A stretch of DNA of 64,000 nt, from contig OY978526.1 in assembly GCA_963854835.1 (NCBI GenBank), positions 36,804,501-36,868,500 of the forward strand. The letters are read 5' to 3'. The notes under the pieces are model-generated. The model was not told the DNA's origin, searched no databases, and worked only from the letters and a program-made list of their open reading frames with translations. Source of the stretch: Megamerina dolium (taxonomy: Eukaryota > Arthropoda > Insecta > Diptera > Megamerinidae). Both the position numbers and the translations under genes were made by a program. Below, piece by piece: positions 10,812 to 24,310 of this stretch (positions are counted from its first letter, which is position 1; each line of letters starts with the position of its first letter).

Positions 10812-13800
10812 TAACAGAAACCTAATCCCTGTGAAATGAAGAAACTTGAGAACATTGAATTTACACTTAACTCTCCCTTTTATGGCATCAAATTTCCCTC
10901 TCTTAATCTCTTTCTCTTACATATTACATGAATGCACGTACCCTCAATTGTATCTAGTGAATTTATGTATAATCGTAGGCAGTTTTTAATTGCGTCTTTA
11001 TTATTGTCATTACCGTTGCTGCTGCAATTACAGCTGTAAACATTTTATAATTTACATCAACGTATGTATAATCGTACACAATACATGTTATTTATATTTC
11101 AAGACTTTTCGTGTGGTAATTGAAAATAATAAAATAAAAGTTAATTAACATAAATTGAATTACTTATTGTAGCGTTAAGTGGATAGGTAGTTATTGTGGT
11201 AACTTACCAGCAAACGTTCATTGTCATGGAATACCTGTAAGAGAGAAAAATGTAAATCAGATCTATTAGAATTTCTAGAATATATAAATACCTGTATACT
11301 CGTATTAACATTACATTGCTAAATGAATAGGATATACAATGTGTATATTTACATTTTAAACCACAATTGGTACCTTTATCGTTTTTTAGCACGTGTGATA
11401 TTATTTTAATAAAGAAAATCTTGAAAAGTTCATTTTTTTTACAATTTGTACATATATATATGGAGGTCTTTGAATTAAGATTGAAATATCGACAGAAGTT
11501 CTTAAGGGTCCATTAATTTTAGCTGTTATAAGTGAGTATTTAAGTATTATACTCCTTTCATAATATATTTCAAATTAACTGTTATACTGCGCACATCTTA
11601 TATTCCGCAAGGGTTGTTTTATCGGATATCCTTGCCATATGTACAGTATATGAGTATGCGTTGGATGAGTGTAATTACTTTAATTGCAAATGGGATGTGA
11701 ATGTAGTTACTCGTATGCATTACATTCACCTGTATTATCGACCGGCATATGACATTGCAATGAAATGTCCAGCAAAAAGGTGTTAAACATTGATGTAAAT
11801 GGAAATATGCATTTGACCTAATATTATGTTCACATCTTTGAGAGTAGTTTAAGAAGATTTACTTAAGGCCACATGCTAACTAACTACCCGTATGGTAAGT
11901 TTGGGTATAGCAAAGATAATAGACAATTTCGATAATTTCGAGTTCAGTTTAAAATCTAATGGAACAATAAATGTTTCTATGAGTTGTTCATATGAATACT
12001 TTCTATGAACTGTTCAGAGGACGATATTAATTGAAGAACCTCTGGTCAATATTTCTTCAAATTCATGCCTCATCATCAAAGCAGATAGTCTGAAAATCAG
12101 TTCAATAAAGAATATGTTGAATTTATCTCATCAATAAATTAGGCAGTAAGCGAAAATTAGCTCATTTTATATACGAAATAGGAATTACCTATTATTTTAG
12201 AGCACATAGAGCCAGTTTTAAAAGTCAATATTTTAATAAATTTGCGTATAGAGCATCATATGAAATTTCATATTCAAAAGTAATGTGTTTCATTTTCAAT
12301 TCCTTATTGAATCGCTTTGTAATCTTTTCATCTTGACCTTCTATCTTTGTGATAGAACTTTGTGCAACTTGTTGATAATTGGACATTGTTTCATTAGAAT
12401 TACATGGTTTATGCGATATACTTGTGCTCTTAGGAAATATTGATGTCTGTATTGATCACCCACAAGCTACCTTGAGTATTGTCATCAATATGAATGAAAT
12501 AAGTTACAACAACGATATCAACATTAGTCAACATCATCACCATCAGCATCATCGGCATTACCATTATTATCATGACCATCAATATAATCCTCACTATTAC
12601 GAATACTAGCGATCTAAAAATATCATTTTTAATATAAACAACTACCACTAATATTAAGTACATCTAGCTATCATTGCCACCACCAGCACAAGAGATCCAA
12701 CATGCATCCTAATGGAAAACGAAATCATAAAGACAACAACCACAAGAAATAAAAAAATAAATACTCCAATTGACTGACTGATTTTCATATCACATACTCA
12801 TGTTTAGACTTATATGTATATACTTAAATAAAAATGGAATTTGTTTGAATGCATTTATTGCGATATTTATATACCAGCTCATATATACACTTATGACCAA
12901 ACATGCAATCATACATGTATGTACACGATTTTATAGGCTCACAGCAGTCGAAATAACAACACCATGAACCGCCAACCGCTAACCGCCAACCATACCTGAA
13001 ATATTGTATATTTTTTGAAAGCAAAGAGAAAGAAGAAGAAGTAGAAGGAATAAAAAAAAACAACAAACAAATCATCATTTGCAAGATTGTTTTTGTTGCT
13101 GGCCTGGTGGTGTTGTTATTGTTGTTGTTGTTGGTATTAAAGCAATAAATAAGTAAATACCATCAAAGAGATGTGTACATACCATACCTACCTATATGTA
13201 TGTATACACACGAACTGAAGGAGGGGCACATCAACAACAACATGTTATTTGTTGGTTGGTAAGTATTAAGAGCAAGCTCATATATTGTATGTAGGTATTG
13301 ACACATGAATGTATGCACATACAAATGTACATATGTACATCTTGAAGTATCATAAAAGTATTTTTTACGATCTTTTAATGGACTTCTTCTTCAACATGCG
13401 GTTTCGCATAGGGTGGGTGTGCAAGATGGGATCATCTAAAAGACTCCCAATGCAGACACACATCTAATGTAATAGTTTTTTTTTGTTATTGGCTTAACAT
13501 TCATTTTAGCGGCGCCATTTTGTTTTGTAAATACAATTATCGAATTTTATTGATTTTTTATTTACCTATTTAGTTTAAATTAAGATTTTTCTTCCAAATG
13601 AATTGGGCTACGAATATGTAGTAGGTATTATTTCACCAGTGCTTCATTGTTTTACTACTTAGGCATATCAATGTAAATATGATGTCGCAAAATTTTCAAA
13701 TTGCATTTCACCACCATCCATATTGAGTATCATTTCTAACATAAGATCTAATGCAAGCAACACAACTGCAGCAGCGACATCTCTCTCAGCATCCGCACAC

Positions 13801-14644
13801 TAAACGTATCTGCTTGACTACTCATTGTCCGTTTTATGACAGTTTATATATATATATACAATACATGTAACACTAATGTAAAGCCGATAATGTAGTGTTT
13901 TGCAATGTGTGCGGTGTGTCAGGTGCGCATGTCCTGATAAATGTGTGATATATACATAAATATTTGCACTGCTGCAAATTCACATCAACGAATGACAACT
14001 GTTAATGTTGTCCTTTTAATGTTGTCATGTTTATGTTACTGTTCTGTTATGTTAATGCGTGTATACAGACTGTTAAAATACATTATGCACTTCTGTTATT
14101 TGTCTGTTACGTGTGCGGTGGCCATAGATATTTTTGCTAAAATACGGGATAGGCTTAATTTTAACCGACTTTTGGAATATAAATTTTAAATTTAAATCAA
14201 AACATTCGATTTATAAAAAAAACAAACAAAAAACTTTATAAACAAATTAAATTTTCTTATTCGAATTTAACGGTTATTACCACATAATTATTTAATCTTG
14301 CATAAGAATATTAAACTTATTAAAAAAAGTGCATACATTTTTATTTTAAACTTTGTGGTATTTATGATTAACGACACTTTTGCTAAGCGATATTGTTGGA
14401 GGCTCACTTAACACAATATGAATCGGAAAAAGAATGGGACTCGATGTGTAAAAAAAGACTTGTTAGTTTAAAAATATTCATTAAAATATTGTGTTAATAT
14501 TTTGGAAAATTTTGGTTGAAATAAAATGAATGCTTTAGTAGGTTAAACCGATCCAAAGTTGGTTCTATCGTTGAGTTAAAACTAAGCGTCGGCTAATTTT
14601 AATTATTCCATATCTGCTGTGTACTAATTTCATATGATTGGTTT
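10812..14644. other. Long AT-rich spacer, no gene seen
   Basis: Nothing with protein similarity on either strand. Local features are a His/Tyr-coding CAT-rich stretch at 12530-12600, a TTG run near 13119-13133 and repeated ATGTACAT strings near 13190-13340. Open frames are short and lack known motifs. Confidence 0.6.
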
Positions 14645-14815
14645 CATCTTATTCAATTAAAAAAATATAAATATGTGGCACTTAAAGCCCCGAAGGGCTC
14701 TTTGGCAGAGCTTCTCATCCATTACTGTTGTACGTGTTAAATTTTGGACAGTATTAGAAGATCAGGAGGCCAACACACTAACCATTGAGCTGCGGCACCC
14801 CATCTTATTCAATTA
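14645..14815 (-). mobile_element. SINE copy 2, short form with perfect target-site duplication
   Basis: The element body is 14660-14800, on the minus strand. A perfect 15-bp direct repeat CATCTTATTCAATTA lies at 14645-14659 and 14801-14815, proving insertion by retrotransposition. Read on the minus strand it starts with a tRNA-like head (GGGTGCCGCAGCTCAATGG) holding a pol III A-box at 14782-14792. It then jumps at 14760/14761 straight to the SINE tail beginning CTTCTAATACTGTCC. The B-box and about 200 bp of body present in the full-length copy are absent. It ends in GTGCCACATAT and an AT-rich tail. Confidence 0.92.
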
Positions 14816-15562
14816 CGTAGCGTAATTTTTCACTTGATTTTTGCACCAGTTCTGTTATATTGTGTAATTTTGACGCATTATTTTAATTGATTCAAGGATA
14901 TTTATACCTAAACGTACAAATAAATAAATAAACGTACATACGAATAAATAATTTAATTCAGAATAATCGCAACGATGGTCACCGTGATTATTTGACAACA
15001 TTTCCCTGGGCAATATTCAAGTGAATGTAATTATTTATGTAATCTTATGTGTGCATGAATGTATGTAAAATAATTAATACTTTGATTATTAAATTCATAT
15101 TAAATAAGAGGCGATACAGATCAACGATAAATATATGTAAGAGAAAAAAAAAGTAATGATTTTTTTTCAATATTCTCAATGTGTAACATAATATTAACAC
15201 TCCATGTACCTACACACTCGAACATACATAGTATAGTATCTACATATTATGTAGTACAAGTAATCGTGCGAATACGAGTTGCGCATAAAAGTAAAATCCG
15301 CAAATTACTAATTACTAATTTCATAGTAGTTTTGCATTAGCAGCACTTGGTGTTATTGCCATTGTTGTTATGATTATGGTTATACTCATACAAATGTACG
15401 GGTATGTATGGGTGTTGTCGTTGTTATGACTGCCGTTCGTGCATTTCAAAAGCTGCTAGACGGTTTTATGAGCGCACACGTACTTAACTCGTACGATTTC
15501 CTGGATTTGCTTGACGTGCATTTTTTCATTTTTGTTATTGTTGTTATTGCCTTTGTTATTGC

Positions 15563-15593
<31 letters not shown>

Positions 15594-16079
15594 AGTTTAT
15601 TACTTACTATTAGCGTGCATGATTATTGACAATTTGTCGCGCACAATTGACGACAACATGTAATATATGTATGTACATATAAAACAAAGTGACAATTTTA
15701 AACGACGACGACAACAACAACAACAACAACCACTAGTGTTACTATACACAATGACACCTACAGCTGTAACACAAAAATTGTAATAATAGTAGCAACAACA
15801 ATAGCGTACCAATAATAAAATAAAACGATCAGTTAATATTACATTTGGCAGCAAATTGGCAGCCAATTTTAGATGACTATATTGTTGTCGGACAATGATG
15901 GCATTCAATTAAAATCTATATGGTGCATCATATATAGTTTATATTATACATAGTTCATCTTACTACCTACATATGTATCTACATAGAAATATTATGTTTT
16001 ATGCCCATTATATAGTTAGTGTCGATAGACAGAGTAGTCGAAATTGAATTTGTGTAGGTGCAAAGGAATTCAGTGATAC
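14816..16079. other. AT-rich spacer with a TTG microsatellite, no gene seen
   Basis: Contains TTG repeats at 15561-15593 and a CGA/CAA run near 15700-15730, the latter close to an inverted counterpart of the former. No coding similarity. Confidence 0.6.
15561..15593. repeat. (TTG)11 microsatellite
   Basis: Uninterrupted TTG/GTT units, about 120 bp from a CAA run at 15712-15730. Confidence 0.9.
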
Positions 16080-16499
16080 ATGTGCAAAATATCACATGAC
16101 CGCTACATTCAGCTGTCTACAATTTACATTATGTCACAGAGAAAGCTTTTTCTGTATAAACGATATAGAACTTGTTGGAGTTGCAAATTTGCCTGTCTCG
16201 AAGATAATCTAGGTGGAGTATCTAATATATTATTTCTTGGTTCACAAATGTATGCATTTATTCAAGAAATCAATACATCTGCCATACTACTCCATGGTAT
16301 ATTTAACTTGGATCAATACGATTTATGCAGCTGTATGTACTTCGGTAGAATATGTGGTCATTTATTCATCTCAACGGGAAGCGCTTTGTTATATTATAAT
16401 CAGAAGAAGAAGGATATACTTATAAACATTAATAATATCGATAATTATAGGATTGGTCAAATATATTTTGACAATATTATTTGTTCGTACGTTAACTAA
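16080..16499 (+). pseudogene. Possible copia-type RNase H relic, uncertain
   Basis: A 139-codon frame spans this stretch, but the suggestive residues are in another frame, at about 16310-16410: CTSVEYVVIYSSQREALCYI. This resembles the S-S-T-E-A-E-Y...EALW motif of the RNase H region of Ty1/copia retrotransposons. Neighbouring residues do not extend the match well and no LTRs are seen. It may be coincidence. Confidence 0.22.
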
Positions 16500-16639
16500 C
16501 AACTCTACGTGCTTGTTATTGGCATACACCGAACAAAATTCCAATATAACAGCAACTCAAGAGAACATCGAACGTTTTGCAACTGCTTCGTAACATAATT
16601 CAACTTTAACGTATTTCGATTGTATAGCAGGTTAGTATA

Positions 16640-17060
16640 AGATGGATCAAACAGTTTGGAAAAAGTGCAACAAGAAAATAATTTTTTGGCCAAATTCGGT
16701 TTTGTTTTTCAACGAAAGCGATCCCAACGATTTTGTAACTTTATTATCCGTCCAAAAAAGGATCCTTCGAAATTTTCCAAAATAGGCCAAATAGAACCAT
16801 CTCTTCAGGTTCTTAAACAAGTAGAAGTCGCTGGGGCCAGATCTGGCGAATACGGTGGCTGAGGAACTAGTTCAAACCCAATTTTGCCCAATTTTGCTTG
16901 TGCAGCTAACGATGAATGAGCAGGCGCACAGAGCTTCTTCATACCCAAAATATCCACCTAGTATATGCGCGTTTGAATGTAGATGCCGTGTAATTAGCTT
17001 TATCCATCTCTTTGAATATGTTGAGATTTCTAGGTAGGTAACGAATTCAGGAGATTTTTC
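16640..17060 (-). pseudogene. Mariner (DD34D) transposase relic
   Basis: Minus-strand translation across frames gives APAHSSLAAQAKLGKIGFEL, then PPYSPDLAP and SDFYLFKNLKRW. This matches the mariner block running from the second catalytic Asp (normally in HQDNAPAH) through YSPDLAPSD to FLFPNLKKW. The FHQDN part is missing or mutated, so the second catalytic aspartate is lost. Frame changes occur at about 16832 and 16945. TIRs are not visible. It lies just upstream of another, unrelated transposase relic. Confidence 0.65.
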
Positions 17061-17384
17061 AATAAATTCAGTAAAAACAATTGTTTATCATCAAACTATC
17101 TAAAAATATGGGTGTCAATACTAGAAAAACTCCACAAGACTCTGCAGTGGGATGACCAAAAAAACATGATGTAGCAATGAAACATTATATCATTTGTACT
17201 TGTAAAGTAACCTCACATTTGGCTTACTTTACTTCACTGAGTAGTTTACTTCGTACAAATAAAATAAAATGAAAAAAAATTCTTTGGTGTATTATAGGTT
17301 TATGAGAATGAGTAAATATTTCCATTACTTATGGAATACGATATCAAGCATATAGCTGAATTGGCCGGCTTCGAAGTAACTCAT

Positions 17385-17600
17385 TCTATCGATCCAAATT
17401 TGTCAGGCTTTGATGACGTCCCAAATCGTGTCTGAATTGTCCACATAATATAGTGCTTTAACGGTACGGTCACATCGAAGTTCCGAGAAGGCCAATTGAC
17501 ACTGTCAAGACGGCTGCAAATACGATTACCGAACTCAGCGCTCAATATATTGATTATTTGTTGGTTCCGCTGAAACCAAAGATCGTTCAAGCCATAGTCT
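17385..17600 (-). pseudogene. DD41D mariner-like transposase relic
   Basis: Minus-strand translation reads LNDLWFQRNQQ, then LSAEFGNRICSRLDSVNWPS and RNFDVTVPLKHYIMW. This corresponds to ENMWFQQDGATCHT, LLQEKFSGRAISHRGDIKWP and RSCDLTPLDFFLWDY in the element at 41.4-42.7 kb. The second catalytic Asp (QQD) has become N and the third (TPLD) is altered, so it is dead even where the frame is open. Confidence 0.7.
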
Positions 17601-18283
17601 TTCGAATTTCAGCTGATTTCAATAAGCGTAATGGTTGAGTAACACAATACTCAATTTGAAAATAAGTTTGCAATTCATTCGATTCATTTCGTACCGCCGG
17701 GGTATGATATTGACTCGCACTGAAGATTTTGAGCGGAAAGAGCTATTAGTGTTAAAATTAACTATGATTCAAAAAGAAACATTATAATGGTCCAACCTAT
17801 TAGTTGCGAGGTGTGCACTAATTGGGAAAAATCATAAAATTTTTATTTAATCACTTAATCGGTTAATGTTAACTGTCTTCAAATGAAAGGATTCAAATTC
17901 TGTTCACGAAACTTTCTTAGCTACTTACTGCATAGAATTCATCAACGCCTTGCTTACCGTATATTTATAATTACTCTATTCGATATATGTACAAAAACTA
18001 TATCAAGTCAAAATTTAAAATTGTTAATATTAAATTCATTTCACGATGAAACGTCATTTACGAACATTGGTATCAACCCATTAATACTCACATTTGATAT
18101 AGGGTAGCACATAGCACAATATGTTTGTATGTATGATATGTTCTTGAAATCCAATCAAATATATTTCGTTTTTTTTTTTAACAACAACAACATTAAATAA
18201 ATGATTTTATTGTTTCAACTTGATAGTGTTCAAATGGAATTGAATTTTTTCTCACCATGATTATTATTATTATGATGATGATG

Positions 18284-18316
<33 letters not shown>

Positions 18317-20566
18317 TCATCATTTTACTCAATAGACAATTGATACATTCAATTGTTCATACATTCATACATCTGCATTGGTGTTTGGTGATATATGTAC
18401 ATATATAAGCTTCTGCCCCAATGGCAACCCAGTAGGAAAGACGTAGTAAGTGAGAAAAAATTCGCTTCCAATGATTGCAATGAGAGACAAATATATAAAT
18501 AAATATATATCAGAAGGTGGATATTATATGAAATACATATACACATTTGTAAGTATTGCTAGATATACACGTGCAGTGAGAATTCAAAAGACCCAAAGGA
18601 ATGTGTTGTTTTGGGTTATTTCTTTGATTGGATGAACGAATAGACGAGCAATGGTGTGAAACGATTTCCAATAAAATAACAACAACAACACACCAGCGAT
18701 ATGGTCAAGAGTACAATTTCTATGAAATAACAATAAAATAATAACAACAAATAATTGGTAATAGTAATGAATTTAGTGAAAAAATAATGCGATGGAGAAA
18801 AGAAAGAAAAATATAAGAAAATATTTGAACATTTTAGTAATAAGCAAAAAAGGAATTTTTGTAAAAATTTTGATTCAAATGTTTTAAATAAATTACGATT
18901 AAATGGACTTCAGGGTTCTTAATTATATTATATCTGATGATCATTATTGTGACGACGAAAGTATATTTCAAAGTTTATTTCAATAACTACATCATGTCAC
19001 AAGTCGTGAGGATGTAGGGATTCATTGAAAAATGCCAAAAGTATATAAAATCTACTACAATTAGGGTTACGAAAAGTTTAAATCAATATCGCAATACTAT
19101 AAACGTTATTCTGACCTCCATAATATTTCCATAATAACTATCCAAAGTTAACAAGGTACAGAAATACATAAACTTCCACTGAAACAAATGTGAATTCTAT
19201 TGGAAAATCTATTAAAAAAAGCACACATACACACACGCACACACCCTTTACATATACAATATATGTATTCAGCCTCAATGCACAGACCATTGCCAAATGG
19301 TGTCACTGCCTTTTGTTAAAATTTCGTTGTTGTTGTTATTGTTAGTTTCTGTGGAAGTGGTCAGTCAAGTTTTGATGACGCTGATGTTATGCTTTGTTCT
19401 ACTTACAAACATACATACGAACAGAGTTCTTCTCCATTGTATAGTATTTTGCTATGGTATTTCATTATCTTTACAGTTCATTTCCGAAAGGTATAACAGA
19501 CTAAAAGGTATATGCATATAAAAGAATTCCTTCTTCTTTAACTTCTTTGCATCAATTGCTCATCCTGTTTATACCTACGAATATCCCCAATATACGGCCA
19601 TGATGAGAGCACCATGTTTTCAATGTGAAGTAACTGGCATCGTGTCTCTTTCTTTTGCTTACTTCCTTCTCATATTCATATGCGTGCAGTACTTGTCAGT
19701 GTATATATGCGTGAACTCGTTTATCGCTTTTATTTTTATGATTCCTTTGTGTTCGTTCTACTACTATTGTTGTTGTTGCTATTACTGGTTTAGAGAGGTA
19801 CACATATGATTGCCTGGCTGCTGCTGCTGCTGCTGTCACGTCACGACAGTGTATGGACACCACATTTAAAAGTGTATTGTAAGTCCAAAGGTATCACATT
19901 ATAATGGCCGTTGGCTGGTGTTGCGGCCATAATTGTTGTAGTGGTTGTTGTTGGTGTTGTTGTTGTTGTTATTGTTGCGGCTGAAGTTGATCATTTAATC
20001 CCATTTTGCGGTTTGAATTCCAATTGCTTACGCAAGACGCATTCTATAGGTATTCATGTACGTTTTTGTGTGCACTCGTGTTTATATTCATTCCACAAAT
20101 TGCGATTTCAGAGCAAAATAGGTGTGAAACTATCACAAAAATTATCAACCATACTTTTTTGTTATCCCCCATGTGCTGTATGCTTTTAACGCATTCAGTT
20201 TGTTACTGAATTCCGGTTATCATACGTTTGAGTTGTATATGTGAGTACCGATATAAATATAAGTGCGTGATGCGCAAAATTATTTTATGCTCCTTTGTAT
20301 TATGTAGTATTTATGTGTATGTTTTTGTATTTAATTTGTGTTTGCCCTCAAATGTCATTTAAATTAAATTTTTATGATTACGTACGTAAGTGCACATCAG
20401 CTGTTGATTCTTATTGCTTTCACAGTGAAACAGTTGTCCAATTGTGATATATAATTAGATACGTATATGGTCATTACAATCTATTTTATCGTTTTTATTC
20501 ACATGTGATGAGCTTTCCGGATGTACTATTTTACGTATACTCTTAGCAGTTGAGAAACCCAAGACT
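17601..20566. other. AT-rich spacer with microsatellites, no gene seen
   Basis: Holds an ATT/ATG run at 18259-18316, CA-rich sequence near 19226-19245, (CTG)n near 19820-19838 and TTG near 19945-19976. The open frames at 19297-19809 and 19911-20209 follow these repeats. No coding similarity. Confidence 0.6.
18259..18316. repeat. (ATT)n/(ATG)n microsatellite
   Basis: An imperfect ATT array with an internal ATG/GAT block. Confidence 0.9.
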
Positions 20567-20640
20567 GATCAAATACGACCAAAGATCTAGCGTAGGATTT
20601 TGCCCTTAAAAACTATAAGGATGGTCGATACAGCGGATTC
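20567..20640 (-). mobile_element. Short LINE relic
   Basis: The plus-strand string ACCAAAGATCTAGCGTAGGA and its continuation match, with changes, the segment at 7117-7190 of the minus-strand LINE. It covers the coding stretch around FERKVLRKIFGP. Only about 70 bp remain. Confidence 0.4.
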
Positions 20641-23269
20641 TTTTTCAATGATGGGTTATTTTGATACTTAGAGCTCTATCCCAAAAAAAGTCTTCACTGT
20701 CATATCTCTGCGGAACAGAATAAACCGCATTACGCTGGTACAAAGATGGGAAATATTGCAAACTTATTTCCAGTTTGTTTATTGAAAATTAATTTTGGCG
20801 GAGATGAAATACCTACAGTTTTTGCAAAAATTTCTGTAACTGGTTTACTATTGAGTAGTACAGTATGTGGCCACTCCAGCCTGATGAGAATTTTGCACAA
20901 AGATCTCAAATAATCGCTGACAAGTTCGACTTGATTCAGCAACTTTAGACAAATAATCATACGCTTCGTTACAATTTTTCAGTATGGAACTTACAGCAGC
21001 TCGAATTTGAATGCAAATCATTTTTTCCCGACGAGTCATATTTTCCCTTCGGCGAATATGTTACCAAACAATATTTTCAAATTTTTGTGGATCGAAATTG
21101 AGAACGTGGACTTCAACGACTCCATGCCTGGATGTAAAGAAACGTCATTACGTAATATGATTAGAAAGAGACAAATAGTGGACAGATCGAAATGTGAAAG
21201 GTTTTACAATTAAGAAACTACTCTACTCTAATGCAGTAATATTGTATTGGAATTTGTGTCAAGAGGAAGAGTACAACAGAGTAGCAAAGAGTACTAAGTC
21301 TTTGCTGATAGGAATTGTGGACACACGTTTGCGCAATTTGCTTTATGGAGTAAATATCTACCTTCTGAAAAGACGGCCGTAGAATAAACAGCAGTGTTAG
21401 AAATCATTTTTTTTTTTTATAAAATAATACAGTAATAATACAGAAGGCCACTACATGTGTTGTTGCACAGACAGTCATTTAACTGGAATTTATTACTTTT
21501 TCACGCTCAAGTTATATCATTTCAATATTTTATATTTTATATTGTATATCGAAACATCGTGAACCATAGATCGAAAAAGTGCCATAAATATAATCTATAC
21601 AGCTAATTGCCGTAAAAAAATCGGCAGTTAATTGAATAATGAGTGTATTGTAAATATTTCTAAGAAATCCATGACTATCTGGATGAGAACTGTAATACTT
21701 GAAAACTAAATTATTCCAAAACACTATAACGCATTTTGAGTGAATTTTTGAAACAAACATCTTAATCTAGTCACAAATGATTTTAGAAATACCAAATATT
21801 TCATTAATTATTGAGGTATTTTTGACACCTCTTGGCTTTTATTTAATTTCAAAGACTAGGCTTACTTTCTGTAGTAGAGTAGGACAATAATGCTTGTATT
21901 ATTTATTATTGACGTAAAAAAATCACACTTCAACAGTTTTAGAAGTTTTCTTAATGTCAAATAAAAAAAAATTTATTATTATTAATCCCTACAGTGACAA
22001 TAATACTCACTAATTTGTTTTCGACATTTTTTTTTATTTTGAGATCATATGCAAAGTAATGAAAATCATATTTCAATTAGCCATCTTAACCTCTTAGAAA
22101 TAACGACTGAATTATCTAGAGTTGGAACAAAAAATGCGCGTCAAGGGGTAATATCAATCAGCTGACATACACGATGATTACCGGTCTACATAATTATTGA
22201 CATATGTAAGTACCCACTGATTTTAACAATTTTTTTAATTTTTCAATTTTATATTCTATACACTTATGCAATCCTGATGAAAATGAAACTCATATAATCG
22301 AATGCATATTACACATATTTATGTATTTAATGACGACACAGTAATGTGAGTAGGTAATCCATGAATTAATTCGAATGAAGATGCATACAAACATACATGA
22401 AATTGATTCTTTGAGCGCCAACCGTGCTGTAACTCAGCAAGTGGCCACAAATGCGCCAAGATATCAATTCGCATCATCATCTTCATGTACATGTAGATAG
22501 AGTGAATATTGTTTAAATGAATAGCCAATATATTTGTTTTCTACGATAACAACAATATATTGAATAAGCTTCCGATTATGAATGTACTGAATATGTGATT
22601 GCTATGTGTGCCAGCATTCCAGCACGTTTACTTCATAACTCAAGCAGTTTTTCTACCTCATAAGATATCTCGTTCGTTTATTGTTCGTGTGTATTTTGTT
22701 TTAATGATTCTGGTTGTTGTTTTTTTTCTCTTTTTTTTTGTTTGTTTCAACTTACACTGTTGCTGAGCATAATTTTTTACGAGCATGCCCATTAAATAGC
22801 GCCACACATGCATACATATATATAAGTTGGTACTTGCATATGTACATATCTATGCAAGCGCGTACTATTGAAACAATAATAACAACAATAACAACAACAA
22901 CAACAATAACCGCAAATCTTTAATATTCCGTTTTCAAAAATTTTAAGTGAGCTCGTCTACACAATTAGGATTTATTGCCCATCTTTCAGTTGTTGTTATT
23001 CTTTTGTAGTTCATCTTTCAATCGTATTGGCAAATATGAGATGCTAATGCGGCGTCTCAATGATGATTTTTGTTACAAAATTGTTGCATGTTTAATTGTT
23101 AGTGGACGGACACAAACGGGCACAATACAGACCTCAATGTGAAACGTGCCATATTTATTTTCTCATCATCTCATTTGTAGTAGTATGTATGCAGTAGCAG
23201 CTGCAGCAGCAATAGTTGAGCAAAAATAAGAGCTCTGAACTAAATAAAATCTAGAAAAACTATGTGAAG
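20641..23269. other. AT-rich spacer, no gene seen
   Basis: The overlapping minus-strand frames at 20730-21039 are short and unrecognised. An AAC/AAT run lies at 22872-22912. Nothing else stands out. Confidence 0.55.
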
Positions 23270-23559
23270 GGTATTGTATAGAATGGAGATTCTTTACATT
23301 GCGACTGTTTTAAGCTGAGTGGGAAGAAAATCATAAAACCCTCATCCAGCAGAGATGAAATAAATCTTGGCTGTAGCAGCTTTATTTTGATATCCTTCGT
23401 AAAGTACACTTGGAGCTATCGACGTTTTAACGCCGAAACACAGATTGTTTCCATTTCTTTCAAAAATTGTCAAAATTTTGACCTTTTCGACAAATTTCTT
23501 AAACGCATTATGCGTTGTTCTATAGGGTAAAACACTAATTCAGATCTCTACATTCAACA

Positions 23560-23765
23560 ATCGAACCATTTAAAGCTAGTCAATACCAGAAGCTGCCACG
23601 ATTGGCTAATAGGAAAGTTGTTGTGTTCCATTGGGACAACACCAAACCAAACAGGTCTACAGTGATTCTTCAAAAACTCAGGGTGCTTATTTAGAAAGTT
23701 CTAATTTATCCACCTTACAGTCCGAACCAGACCCCAATGGATTACCACAGTTTTTTAACATTGTC
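23560..23765 (+). pseudogene. Mariner (DD34D, YHxF type) transposase relic
   Basis: The plus-strand translation gives NRKVVVFHWDNTKPNRSTVI, an in-frame stop at about 23694, then VLIYPPYSPNQTPMDYHSF. This aligns with the mariner block HDNARPHTS...VLMHPPYSPDLAPSDYHLF. The second catalytic Asp (HWDN) and third Asp (MDYH) are both kept although the frame is broken. Upstream sequence back to about 23270 may be older parts of the same copy. It abuts a minus-strand DD41D relic. Confidence 0.7.
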
Positions 23766-24310
23766 ACGTAATAAAAAATTAGCATCATGTTTCCGAAAAT
23801 CGCAACTCCAAGGCGTCTAATTGACATTGCGAAAACGCTTGCTAACACGATTACTGAACTCGTCGCACAAAAAATCGATTGGCTGATTGGCTGAGATGTA
23901 TGGCTCGTCACTCTGCCGAAAATTAATATCGTTAAGGTTCATATTCACGGCTTTTTAAAGCTCACCATAGACCGAAATGGAGTTTCCAACACAAAGTAAA
24001 AAATGAACCAACTTCGAAATTCGAACTGTTCATCTCTGTGTTGTTTTCTCGGCAATCACTTGCGGGCTTTCCAATACTTAGAGCGGCAATTTGTTTTTTA
24101 ACATAGCCGCCAAGATGAAATTATGTTTTGTTTTGGCGTTGGTTTTCCTGTTATTCCTTTGGGAATAAGTTGGCACTATATCCCGAGAAATTTGAAATTC
24201 CGAACGCTTCCAGGCTCTGCAATACTGCGTCCTTCTGCAGGAGGAAATTTCTGTCATTGCAAAATTTCGACAGTGAATTGACAAAAATTGGCACGAAAAG
24301 AACTTTCTAA
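23755..24310 (-). pseudogene. DD41D mariner-like transposase relic
   Basis: The minus strand reads FILAAMLKNKLPL, then SPQVIAEKTTQR, then SANQPIDFLCDEFSNRVSKR, FRNVN and WSCDFRKHDANFLLRDNVKK. These follow the order of the intact DD41D element at 41.4-42.7 kb: FSLGGYVNKQNC, ENPQVFEERPLHP, QQDGATCHTTRANMALLQEK, GDIKWPPRSCDLTPLDFFLW. There are several stops and shifts, and the QQDGATCH Asp is lost. The 5' part at about 24130-24310 is less clear. Confidence 0.65.

Noticed and set aside
16080..16499. 139-codon plus-strand frame as a host gene
   Set aside because: The only suggestive similarity is in a different frame and points to a copia-type relic; no splice sites seen.
20730..21039. Overlapping minus-strand frames as a transposase
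   Set aside because: I tried to align them with mariner N-termini and found no convincing motif.
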